Shown here one piece after another: positions 1 to 6,165 of a stretch of 27,034 bases of DNA. The stretch covers positions 1 to 27,034 of IMG/VR virus record IMGVR_UViG_3300036407_000018, one strand, 5' to 3'. Made by a program: the position numbers and the translations under genes. Position 1 is the first letter of the stretch. Every line of letters begins with the position of its first letter. The notes under the pieces are model-generated. The model was not told where the DNA came from. It saw only the letters and a program-made list of their open reading frames with translations, and searched no databases. The DNA comes from a virus.

Positions 1-156
1 GGTGAGAACGCAATCGTCGTCCACGACGACATGGGTCTAGTCAAAGCTGTCATTCCCATCAGCGAGGTATATGGCGTGTTCAGTGATGAAGTGGTCGAGC
101 AGATTCGGACCCAGCCTGTTCCGGAGGAGCACGCAATTCCCGGCCACCCTCACTGA
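1..156 (+). CDS. 3' end of an unknown plus-strand gene (partial)
   Basis: The frame is open from the first base to a TGA at 154-156 and gives the last 51 residues of a protein whose start lies outside the window. The tail reads as ordinary soluble sequence (VVHDDMGLVKAVIPISEVYG) and I recognise no family. It is convergent with the leftward element operon and its stop overlaps the end of the next gene by 7 nt. It has the same strand as the cassette genes at the right end of the window, and the heptamer GCCTAAC at 168-174 follows 12 nt after its stop, so it might be a cassette gene. It is more likely flanking DNA than part of the element, but this is inference. Confidence 0.5.
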   Translation, partial: GENAIVVHDDMGLVKAVIPISEVYGVFSDEVVEQIRTQPVPEEHAIPGHPH

Positions 157-578
157 GAAGCTTGCGAGCCTAACGACTTCCTGAACGATCGCAGCTGCTC
201 TGCGATCTTGCCACGCGTTTGATCGTCGGCGCGAGTTTCGACTCCGACACAATCCAGCTTCGTCGTCGTCTCCTTTGCGTCCGTCGTGCGAGGCCGTTTC
301 ATGGCTAGCCGCGCAATGGCTAAGTCGGCATCGAAGTTATCCGGCTGCAGAAAGTTACTCAGCTTCAACGCGCCGAGGTTCCGCTTGTCGCGCGCGATCT
401 CGCGCTTCAGGTAACGAACGATCAGCTCCGCATCCGCGCGCAGCCGGCGAAAATCGAATCCGTAGTACTTCGACAGGTCGTACCACAGTCGCTGCGAAAA
501 GCAGAGTTTCGTCTGTAGCCCGGTCCGCCCGCAGTACCACTGGTGCAGCTCAGCGATCGCCTGTTCGGTCGTCGTCAT
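150..578 (-). CDS. Hypothetical protein, last gene of the leftward operon
   Basis: I chose the ATG at 578 (MTTTEQAIAELHQWY), which overlaps the end of the preceding small gene in the style of the operon. The 142-residue product is basic, with a central helical stretch (YYGFDFRRLRADAELIVRYL) and a charged tail, and it has no signal peptide or membrane segment. The sequence resembles small phage or plasmid DNA-associated proteins in composition, but I recognise no family. It runs to the edge of the element, and its stop lies inside the convergent gene at 1-156, so its last few codons may come from flanking DNA. Confidence 0.6.
   Translation of the reverse strand: MTTTEQAIAELHQWYCGRTGLQTKLCFSQRLWYDLSKYYGFDFRRLRADAELIVRYLKREIARDKRNLGALKLSNFLQPDNFDADLAIARLAMKRPRTTDAKETTTKLDCVGVETRADDQTRGKIAEQLRSFRKSLGSQASQ
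187..207. repeat. Perfect 8-bp inverted repeat (hairpin) near the left boundary
   Basis: GATCGCAG at 187-194 and CTGCGATC at 200-207 are perfect reverse complements separated by a 5-nt loop. The hairpin lies in the C-terminal codons of the last leftward gene. No T-run follows on either strand, so it is a poor intrinsic terminator. It could be an end structure or a chance palindrome in GATC-rich DNA. Confidence 0.4.
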
Positions 579-717
579 TTTTTGGCTCGCGCTCTTCTTT
601 TCCTTCCAGGCTCTCGAGCGCTTCATCGATCGGCGCATCGTCCATCACGAAGCCCTGTTGCAGCACGCGCTCGCGCTCTTCGTCCGCTTCAGATTGTGGT
701 GATTTCGGTTCGTTCAT
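550..717 (-). CDS. Small acidic hypothetical protein (55 aa)
   Basis: The ATG at 717 lies inside the 3' end of the MuF-type gene, and the frame ends in TGA at 550-552, overlapping the start of the next gene. The product begins MNEPKSPQSEADEERERVLQ and is very acidic and probably mostly disordered, with no Cys or hydrophobic core. Position and overlap fit the operon's style. Its reading frame fills a gap that would otherwise be empty between two real genes. Function unknown. Confidence 0.5.
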   Translation of the reverse strand: MNEPKSPQSEADEERERVLQQGFVMDDAPIDEALESLEGKEEREPKNDDDRTGDR

Positions 718-2089
718 ATCGAATTGCCTCCGGGAATCGCGTCGTCAGACGCCGCATCACGTCGTGTGTGAGTCTCGTTCGCGCCTCCGCGTTCGTCATC
801 TCGCCGCGGGCGATCGCCGCGTTGAACTCGCTGAGGAGGCGGCTCAGCGTCGCCCTGTAATCGTTCACGATCGCGCGCAGGTCCGCGTGCGGCCAGCCGT
901 GCGCCGGCCGTTGCAGTGAGTAGAGATAATCGCGGCCATCGGCAGCGCGCCCGATCGCGCGGATCTCCGCCAGGTCGGCATGAAACGCCAACTCGATATC
1001 GGCGAAGGAAAACGCCGACCCTTGCGGATGGTTGTGCGTCAGGACGAAATCTTTCATCTGCCGCACATCGTTCGGGGTGAATCGGACCTCGCTCCGGTGA
1101 CCTTGGCTGCGCGAGAAAAGCAAGTCGCCCTCCGGTCCGCTGAAGAGATGCGCCGACTCTGTCGTGCGGTGCATGATCTCGCGCTCCTTTTTCGCCAACG
1201 GCGTCGGCTCCGGCCGCGCCTTCGGGAGTTCGACGTTGGGCGTTGAGCGTTTGACGTTCGACGTTTTCTTTTTGCCTCCGATCCAATCCCAGACCGTTCG
1301 TTCCTGATCGGCAATGTTCGTGCGCCGGGCCCATGATTCGAACGCGTTCCAGGTCGGCGCGTCGTAGCGCTTCTTTAGATCGTCGACGCGGAGCGTGAGA
1401 TCGCCCGGATCGAACCGAAATGCGCCGGCCGGCGTCACGTCGACGAACTGCCGCGTGCCTTTCGCGAGGTCATAACGCTCGATGATGTTCTCGCGCTCGA
1501 GCTTCGCGAGCCGCGCCGGATCGCGCGCAACCACGGGCTCCGGATTCTTCTGCGCGATCTCTTCTACGTCGTCATCGGAGAGCGCGATCTTGATGCAACG
1601 GCAGCCGAACTCCCAGGGCGGATCATGCAGTTTCCAAAAGGGCGAGTCCGCCCGCAGGATAATTCCGTCGAGCGCCCGGTGCGACGCGCGCACCTTGTTG
1701 TCGCCCATCGTCTGGTATTGCCAGTACGGGAAGATCTCAGTTTGCCGGCGCATCACGCGATCGGCCGCGGCCGCGTAGGATTCATGGCCATGCACGCGGA
1801 GGAGCAGCTCCGCTTTCGCGAGCGCGCTTTCATCGTTGCCCAGGTAAGGCGAGATCAGTGCCGCGAGATCCTTTTTCACGACGTCCCACGGCTTGCCGGC
1901 TGGAAGCGTCGCGATGATGTCGCGGGCGTTCTGCAGGACGTTCGCGGACTCGATGCCGGTGATCGTAAACGCGCGCGCCTGGAGCTCCGGAAGCAGCCGA
2001 TCGAACACATCGCGCGAAACGGCCGGCTTCGATCGAATAAACTCGATCGCCTCGTCATGTGGGACCGGGCCAAAGAGAAAATCTGGCAT
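689..2089 (-). CDS. Phage Mu F-like minor head protein with a JAMM-like C-terminal domain
   Basis: The 466-residue protein starts at the ATG at 2089. The MuF signature is at residues 135-166: a conserved ASHRALDG stretch, then FWKLHDPPWEFGCRC. In Mu and SPP1, MuF-type proteins bind the portal and enter the prohead with the DNA. A variable linker at about 270-300 is encoded by a degenerate 7-bp repeat. The C-terminal part (about 305-466) contains THNHPQGSAFSFADIE at 351-366, close to the JAMM/MPN zinc-protease pattern HxH...SxxD (H352, H354, S361, D364), also seen in RadC. This suggests a metallopeptidase or an effector-like domain fused to MuF. The gene would normally sit next to the portal, which here is 22 kb away on the other strand. 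MuF assignment is strong; the function of the C-terminal domain is inference. Confidence 0.88.
   Translation of the reverse strand: MPDFLFGPVPHDEAIEFIRSKPAVSRDVFDRLLPELQARAFTITGIESANVLQNARDIIATLPAGKPWDVVKKDLAALISPYLGNDESALAKAELLLRVHGHESYAAAADRVMRRQTEIFPYWQYQTMGDNKVRASHRALDGIILRADSPFWKLHDPPWEFGCRCIKIALSDDDVEEIAQKNPEPVVARDPARLAKLERENIIERYDLAKGTRQFVDVTPAGAFRFDPGDLTLRVDDLKKRYDAPTWNAFESWARRTNIADQERTVWDWIGGKKKTSNVKRSTPNVELPKARPEPTPLAKKEREIMHRTTESAHLFSGPEGDLLFSRSQGHRSEVRFTPNDVRQMKDFVLTHNHPQGSAFSFADIELAFHADLAEIRAIGRAADGRDYLYSLQRPAHGWPHADLRAIVNDYRATLSRLLSEFNAAIARGEMTNAEARTRLTHDVMRRLTTRFPEAIRYERTEITTI
1234..1268. repeat. Degenerate 7-bp tandem repeat CGTTnnn, five units
   Basis: CGTT occurs at 1234, 1241, 1248, 1255 and 1262, an exact 7-nt period, with units CGTTGGG, CGTTGAG, CGTTTGA, CGTTCGA and CGTTTTC. 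A 7-bp unit cycles through all three frames. In the MuF frame it encodes the linker TSNVKRSTPNVE, and other frames give similar NVQR-like peptides. I remember similar heptamer repeats from verrucomicrobial genomes but cannot check this here. Confidence 0.65.
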
Positions 2090-2092
2090 GGC

Positions 2093-2569
2093 CTAAAATT
2101 CGGCCTCTCGCCGCGCCTCGCCGATGCCTGTACGCTCGCGGGCGGCCGTTCCGCTAGTCTGGGAGCCCTTTGTAGCCTGGCTCGCTTGCGGCGATTTTAG
2201 CGCAGGGGTCAGAATCCGGACGGCGCGGCAGTAAGCCGCGTCGTAAAGATCACTCCGCCACAGCGCTTTGGCGACGCCGGCATCAAGCGAGTCGAAACAG
2301 GCGCCACAAAAAGACTCGCGCTTGCGCTTCTTCCGTCCGCACGGCCTGCATACGGCGCCGCGAAGATCATCGATGATCTCGCGCCGCGAAACTGTGATCG
2401 GCTCTGCCGCGAGATCCTCTGGCACTTCCACGTTCCTCCGGAGGTCGCGTCGCCGTAGCACTTCCGCGCGGCGCTCGAGCACTTTCAATGCGCGAGCGAC
2501 ATTCGGGTCCTCTGGCATGATCCCGCGCACCAGGTCGATAATGATGACCGTCGCCTCGCGCTGATTCAT
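2093..2569 (-). CDS. Hypothetical protein with a CxxC...CxxC zinc-binding motif
   Basis: The 158-residue product starts at the ATG at 2569, which overlaps the stop of the DUF2786 gene by 4 nt. Cysteines C74, C77, C88 and C91 form a CxxC-x10-CxxC pair with basic residues between them, typical of a treble-clef or zinc-ribbon module binding nucleic acid or a protein partner. The N-terminal half is helical and charged, and the C-terminal tail is polar and probably disordered. It lies 3 nt before the MuF-type gene. It may be a small regulator or packaging accessory, but no family is recognised. Confidence 0.7.
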   Translation of the reverse strand: MNQREATVIIIDLVRGIMPEDPNVARALKVLERRAEVLRRRDLRRNVEVPEDLAAEPITVSRREIIDDLRGAVCRPCGRKKRKRESFCGACFDSLDAGVAKALWRSDLYDAAYCRAVRILTPALKSPQASQATKGSQTSGTAARERTGIGEARREAEF

Positions 2570-3258
2570 TCCAGGAGCAGCTGGCCGGCGCCGCCCGGAT
2601 TCAGCGGCTTGTTAATCTTTGCTGACTGGCCGGCAAGGAAACCGGAGACCAGCGCCGTCTCATTCTTCCGTTTAACCTCGCGCGGCTTGATCGTGCGCGT
2701 GCTCGGCATCAGCTCCGCCATGTAATCGGTGCGCGCTTTTTCCTGCGCGGTTAGCACGAGCGCGGTCTGGCTGTCTTCCAGAACGACTTGCTGTCGCTCG
2801 CTCAGCTGGCGCGAGATGCCGTAAACGAAACCCTGGGTAAAACTGCGGCGCTTGTTCAGCGTCATGCGACGCCGCGCGGCCCGCTCACTGCGCTCGTAAT
2901 CGCGCAGCCAGTGGCGGCCTTGCTGCACGATGAACCCGTAAACATACCAGGCGATCTGGACGTCCACCGCGGCGCCGACGAAGACAACGCGTGGGCGTGA
3001 GACGCATGCGTTGACATTGAAGAACGTCATCACGATGCCGATCGCGCGCGCCTGCAGGTAGCTGAGTTGCCCGCCGATCTTGAACCACTCGTGCACGATC
3101 CGTTCGCTTTCCTCGTCGAGGTCGAGGGTCGTGACATCGATGTGATGGCGTTGCGCTAACTCAAACGCGCGCGCCAGCGCCAGCTCCGCTTCATGGCGGT
3201 TCGCGCTGCGCGATAAACGCAGCAGCTTCTTGATGCGCTCGACGACGCCGTCGCTCAC
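2566..3258 (-). CDS. DUF2786-family protein
   Basis: The GTG start at 3258 overlaps the preceding stop as GTGA. The N-terminus (VERIKKLLRLSRSANRHEAE, then LARAFELAQRHHID) is the typical DUF2786 helical motif. The remaining 190 residues match the usual C-terminal part of these phage and bacterial proteins, including a conserved hydrophobic stretch around VQIAWYVYGFIV. The family is common in phages and its biochemical role is unknown. The 230-residue length is normal for the family. It sits between a coiled-coil protein and the zinc-motif protein in one coupled operon. Confidence 0.82.
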   Translation of the reverse strand: MSDGVVERIKKLLRLSRSANRHEAELALARAFELAQRHHIDVTTLDLDEESERIVHEWFKIGGQLSYLQARAIGIVMTFFNVNACVSRPRVVFVGAAVDVQIAWYVYGFIVQQGRHWLRDYERSERAARRRMTLNKRRSFTQGFVYGISRQLSERQQVVLEDSQTALVLTAQEKARTDYMAELMPSTRTIKPREVKRKNETALVSGFLAGQSAKINKPLNPGGAGQLLLE

Positions 3259-3593
3259 AGCCGCACCGCCTCCAGCTCAGTGAGCGATTGTTGCTTCGCC
3301 TGATACAGCTCGATCAGTCGCGCGACTGCTTCCTCGAGACCATGGAAGCTCTCGTTGGTCGCCTTTTCGATCGCTGACACTGCATTCGCGATCGTTGTGT
3401 TCGCTTCGTCCAATTCGTCATGCCGGCTCTCCTTGTCTTCGATCTCCTGCTCGATCGCGTTGATGTAGCCGATCACGAAATCGAACGTCGGGCGCAGCGG
3501 CGACGAGAGCGGCATTCGACTTACTGCCAGCTCTAAGTCGTCCATCGCCTGGTGGACCCGCTCTTCACCGTAGAAGCAGCCGTTGATGATCAT
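3255..3593 (-). CDS. Coiled-coil hypothetical protein
   Basis: I chose the ATG at 3593 (MIINGCFYGEERVHQ) because it overlaps the preceding stop by 4 nt. The open frame continues upstream to 4019 but there only shadows the excisionase-like gene. The product has 112 residues. From about residue 45 to the end it is rich in Glu, Ala, Ile and Leu with heptad spacing (YINAIEQEIEDKESRHDELD), a predicted coiled coil. No enzyme motif or signal peptide is seen. It may be a structural or scaffolding-type accessory. Confidence 0.7.
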   Translation of the reverse strand: MIINGCFYGEERVHQAMDDLELAVSRMPLSSPLRPTFDFVIGYINAIEQEIEDKESRHDELDEANTTIANAVSAIEKATNESFHGLEEAVARLIELYQAKQQSLTELEAVRL

Positions 3594-4006
3594 AGCGCGT
3601 CGTTGTAGCGCTGCTTGTTCTCGCGCCGGCTCCAGAACTCCGGGTCCTTCCGCACGCGTTCGACGTGTTCGAACCAGGAAGCGAGGTTCACCTGGTAAAA
3701 GCCGGGCGACGGCTGCGTGCCGTCCACAAACCGAGCGTCGACGAGCCGCCGCAGCGTCTTGTAATCGATGTGCAGAATGCGCGCGGCTTCGGTGACGCGG
3801 ATCTCCGGATCGAAGACTTTCACGAGCGGGCGATAGGTCCCGTCGCCCACGGCCTGCCATTTGATGATCGCGATCTCCGGAACGTGCTCCTTCGCGAGCG
3901 GCGCGACTTTTATGCCGGGCGCGACTTCGATCAGTTTGCGCGACGGATAGAGCGTCACCTTGCGGGTGGCGCTGCCGTGCTTGGCTGATGATCCATTTCC
4001 CTTCAT
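3590..4006 (-). CDS. Excisionase-like small DNA-binding protein
   Basis: The 138-residue product starts at the ATG at 4006, 10 nt after the preceding gene, and ends with a 4-nt overlap. Residues 75-125 (IRVTEAARILHIDYKTLRRL, then GFYQVNLASWFEHVERV) have the pattern of MerR-type helix-turn-helix excisionase or transcription-factor domains. The N-terminal 70 residues are a beta-rich extension with no recognised family. A role in regulation of the element, or as an architectural factor in transposition, is inferred only from this fold. Confidence 0.68.
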   Translation of the reverse strand: MKGNGSSAKHGSATRKVTLYPSRKLIEVAPGIKVAPLAKEHVPEIAIIKWQAVGDGTYRPLVKVFDPEIRVTEAARILHIDYKTLRRLVDARFVDGTQPSPGFYQVNLASWFEHVERVRKDPEFWSRRENKQRYNDAL

Positions 4007-4015
4007 GCGGCTTCG

Positions 4016-4348
4016 TCACCCGTCGAGCTGGAGCTCCGGCTGATATCCCGGCCTCAACGCCGCCGCGCGATCGGCGAAAAACTTGGCGCGCGCTTCCTCG
4101 AGTGTGAGCGCGCGATAGATCCCTTCGTTGCCAGGCACGCCGCCGAGCAGCTTCAGGAAGCCGAGCTGGTAAAGCTCCGTCGCGCGCGGCCGCAGATTGA
4201 GAATGTCGATACCGGATGCGCGCGCGACGGCGCGCGTCGTCCCGGGGCCGTGTTTGCGGAAAGCCTCATAGACGCGCATGCGCTTGTCCACTAATCCGCG
4301 CGCCTGCACCATCTCCCACGTTTCGTTCCGATAATCGATCGGCTTCAT
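4016..4348 (-). CDS. Winged-helix DNA-binding protein
   Basis: The 110-residue product starts at the ATG at 4348, overlapping the preceding stop as ATGA. Residues 18-80 (MRVYEAFRKHGPGTTRAVAR, SGIDILNLRPRATELYQLGF) look like a winged helix of the phage MarR-like kind, where the second helix places a recognition helix and a wing (GGVPGNEGIYRAL) follows. The tail is charged. It is probably an operon-internal regulator or a replication accessory; the target is unknown. Confidence 0.68.
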   Translation of the reverse strand: MKPIDYRNETWEMVQARGLVDKRMRVYEAFRKHGPGTTRAVARASGIDILNLRPRATELYQLGFLKLLGGVPGNEGIYRALTLEEARAKFFADRAAALRPGYQPELQLDG

Positions 4349-4572
4349 GATGGATTCCCCACCGGATCAAAGCTCGAGCTCCGCGGCTCGTTAGGCCGAG
4401 CGATGCTGATCTTGCGTGTCGTCGCGTGCAGCAGGATCTGCTTGAGCGCTCCGAAATAGAACTCCTCCTCGATTTCGTAGATGTGCGTTACGCCGCCCTC
4501 GATCGTGATCTCGAGTGTGCGCCGGCCATCGTGCGCGGCGCGCGTTAGTGTCTGTGCGATCGCGCTGATCAA
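4345..4572 (-). CDS. Small hypothetical protein, TTG start
   Basis: The frame opens at a TTG at 4572, with GGAG about 8 nt upstream supporting it, and no ATG is available near the N-terminus. The 75-residue product (ISAIAQTLTRAAHDGRRTLE) alternates beta and helix (ITIEGGVTHIYEIEEEFYFG) and ends in a polar tail. It overlaps the next gene by 4 nt and is separated by 36 nt from the upstream gene. No family recognised. Confidence 0.6.
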   Translation of the reverse strand: MISAIAQTLTRAAHDGRRTLEITIEGGVTHIYEIEEEFYFGALKQILLHATTRKISIARPNEPRSSSFDPVGNPS

Positions 4573-4608
4573 AACGGATGCTCCGCCTCCTCTTCGATGA
4601 GCGCCGGC

Positions 4609-5100
4609 TCAGCTGAGACCTTGCGCCCGATTGCGCACCGTGAAGTTCAGATTCCAGAGCTGCTTCGCGTTCGCCTGGTCCAGGTCGCACTTGAACTGAC
4701 TCCGGCAGATCGTCTCCGCGTAGCTCAGCTTCAGTCCGCGATCGGCGCACGATTCCTTCAGCTTGTGCAGCGCGATCGTCTTCTCCTGGACCGCGTCGCG
4801 CAGGTGCGTCTTCACTGCGCGGCCGCTCTCGCCCTTCAGGTTCAGGAACCAGGCTTTGAGCTTCAGGTAATCGGCCTGCACGCAATCCGTGAGCGACTCT
4901 TTGCCGACCGCGAGAAATTGCTGCTCGCATCTCCATTCCCGCAGATCCGCCGCGCCGTGAAAAACGAGCCCGATCCGATCGGCTGCCTCACGCGCGAGGA
5001 TGCAGATCGCGGCCTTCTGCTCGTGCGACAGCGTGCCGCCGGCGCGCCCGGGATAGCTGTTGCGCGAGCGGCGATATTGATTCGCGAACTTTTTGCTCAT
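4609..5100 (-). CDS. Hypothetical phage protein (163 aa)
   Basis: The ATG at 5100 overlaps the preceding stop by 4 nt. The basic, helical product starts MSKKFANQYRRSRN and has conserved-looking aromatic and Cys residues (GLVFHGAADLREWRCEQQFL, AETICRSQFKCDL). There is no membrane segment or signal peptide. In Mu this part of the early operon encodes semi-essential small proteins and Mor, but I see no clear Mor or DUF1018 motif here. It is a plausible DNA-associated protein of unknown role. Confidence 0.65.
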   Translation of the reverse strand: MSKKFANQYRRSRNSYPGRAGGTLSHEQKAAICILAREAADRIGLVFHGAADLREWRCEQQFLAVGKESLTDCVQADYLKLKAWFLNLKGESGRAVKTHLRDAVQEKTIALHKLKESCADRGLKLSYAETICRSQFKCDLDQANAKQLWNLNFTVRNRAQGLS

Positions 5101-5402
5101 CGTTTCCGTTCAAGTGCCGCGATGAAACAGCCGAGCGTGCGCAGCTGATCGAGCGTGCGCTTGCGGTAAAAGCTGGGGCGGATGCTGCGGTAAATGACTT
5201 CGGCGCCGCGGAACTGCAGCGCGATCGCGGTCACGTCGGTCGCGAGATTTGGCCGCTCTTTCTGCAGCTGCTTTTCCAGCTGGTCGCGGATCGCGCGCGC
5301 TTTGTGCAGCGTGATGCGCAACGGCTGGGTGGGAATCGGTATCTCCGTTTGCACGGCTACGGTTTTGGATTTGCCCCCCCCCGACACCTTGTGGCTGGTC
5401 AT
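5097..5402 (-). CDS. Hypothetical protein (101 aa)
   Basis: The gene has an ATG at 5402 and 4-nt overlaps at both ends. After a polar N-terminus the product is helical and basic (QPLRITLHKARAIRDQLEKQ, RKRTLDQLRTLGCFIAALER). No motif is recognised. Its place in an unbroken chain of coupled genes supports it as real. Confidence 0.62.
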   Translation of the reverse strand: MTSHKVSGGGKSKTVAVQTEIPIPTQPLRITLHKARAIRDQLEKQLQKERPNLATDVTAIALQFRGAEVIYRSIRPSFYRKRTLDQLRTLGCFIAALERKR

Positions 5403-5545
5403 CGCGCGTCTCCTCGGTTGCGCCGGCGCAGCCGGGTGAACCAGCGGCGCCGTTTTGGTTTTGCGCTGCGGCGCAGGATCACGCCGATCGCCAGCGGGAT
5501 CTCGCTGATCGTCGGCACGCGTAGCGAGCGATTGATCGTGATCAT
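5399..5545 (-). CDS. Small, very basic protein (48 aa)
   Basis: The frame runs from the ATG at 5545 to the TGA at 5399-5401, overlapping both neighbours by 4 nt, which is the main reason to call it. It begins MITINRSLRVPTISEIPLAI, and its C-terminal half is a run of Arg and Lys with one Trp and one Phe, suggesting nucleic-acid binding or membrane association. No family recognised. Confidence 0.5.
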   Translation of the reverse strand: MITINRSLRVPTISEIPLAIGVILRRSAKPKRRRWFTRLRRRNRGDAR

Positions 5546-6165
5546 GCGGCGAGGAGATGCGGCTGCCGGCGTTGCGCGAAGCTCAGCTGCCAGTGGGCAA
5601 AGGCTGCGTCATAGATGACCAGCGTTGTACAGCGGCCGCGCCATGACTCGCGGGCGCGATCGTGCGCCTCGAGTGCAAGTCGCGCGTCACGGATCGCGCG
5701 CCAATTCGTCGAGCGCAGAGTTTCGCTCCCGAGGTAACGCTCGAGCAGCTCATCGCGGCGCGATCGCCAGGCTGCGAACTGCGGATCGTCTAAGTTGATG
5801 GGAGAAGGACTCGAACCTTCACGAACCGTTTGTGCCGGCTGATCAATTCCGGACGGCTCAGGAGCCACGTGCACGCGACTGCCTGCGTCTGCCAATTCCG
5901 CCACCCCACCTGTTGAAACCTTGCGCTTCGCGGCGCGCGTTTTCTTCGGCGCCGGCTCGATCAAAAACCAATGAACGAATAGCTCGCGGACCCGCGCGAT
6001 CGGTTCCTGCCAGAGTTGCGCAACGACGCCGAGCGATTCGTTAGACTCGACGTAGTCGGCGTACATCGCCTCGACGACTTGCGACGAGAAATCGGCGATC
6101 GCATAACTCGCGTGCGCTTCCTGTAGAAACGCGGCGTGCACGCGGCGGATCTGTTTGCGCGTCAT
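5542..6165 (-). CDS. Hypothetical protein whose ORF contains a tRNA-Leu-like sequence
   Basis: I chose the ATG at 6165 (MTRKQIRRVHAAFLQEAHAS) because it overlaps the stop of the ATPase gene as ATGA. The product has 207 residues. Residues 1-75 form a helical N-terminal part and residues 125-207 a helical C-terminal part rich in Trp and Arg. Residues 86-124 (GGVAELADAG..., ending REGSSPSP) are the recognisable translation of a tRNA-Leu gene read in frame. Either the tRNA-like sequence was inserted and the frame stayed open, giving an odd linker, or two genes flank a tRNA and the continuous ORF is accidental. The downstream half has no good ATG start of its own. Confidence 0.55.
   Translation of the reverse strand: MTRKQIRRVHAAFLQEAHASYAIADFSSQVVEAMYADYVESNESLGVVAQLWQEPIARVRELFVHWFLIEPAPKKTRAAKRKVSTGGVAELADAGSRVHVAPEPSGIDQPAQTVREGSSPSPINLDDPQFAAWRSRRDELLERYLGSETLRSTNWRAIRDARLALEAHDRARESWRGRCTTLVIYDAAFAHWQLSFAQRRQPHLLAA
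5796..5910 (-). tRNA. Atypical tRNA-Leu-like sequence inside an ORF
   Basis: On the minus strand the acceptor 5' strand GGTGGGG (5910-5904) pairs with TCCCATC near the 3' end, all seven positions with two G-U pairs. Next come TG and a class II D-arm, GCGGAATTGGCAGACGC, highly typical of tRNA-Leu. The T-arm is perfect: GAAGG, loop TTCGAGT, CCTTC. A short ACG-GTT-CGT arm before it could be the variable arm. The span is 115 nt, about 30 longer than a usual tRNA-Leu, and I cannot form a canonical anticodon stem and 7-nt loop by eye. CCA is not encoded. It may be a degenerate or insertion-bearing tRNA, so no anticodon is assigned. Confidence 0.5.
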
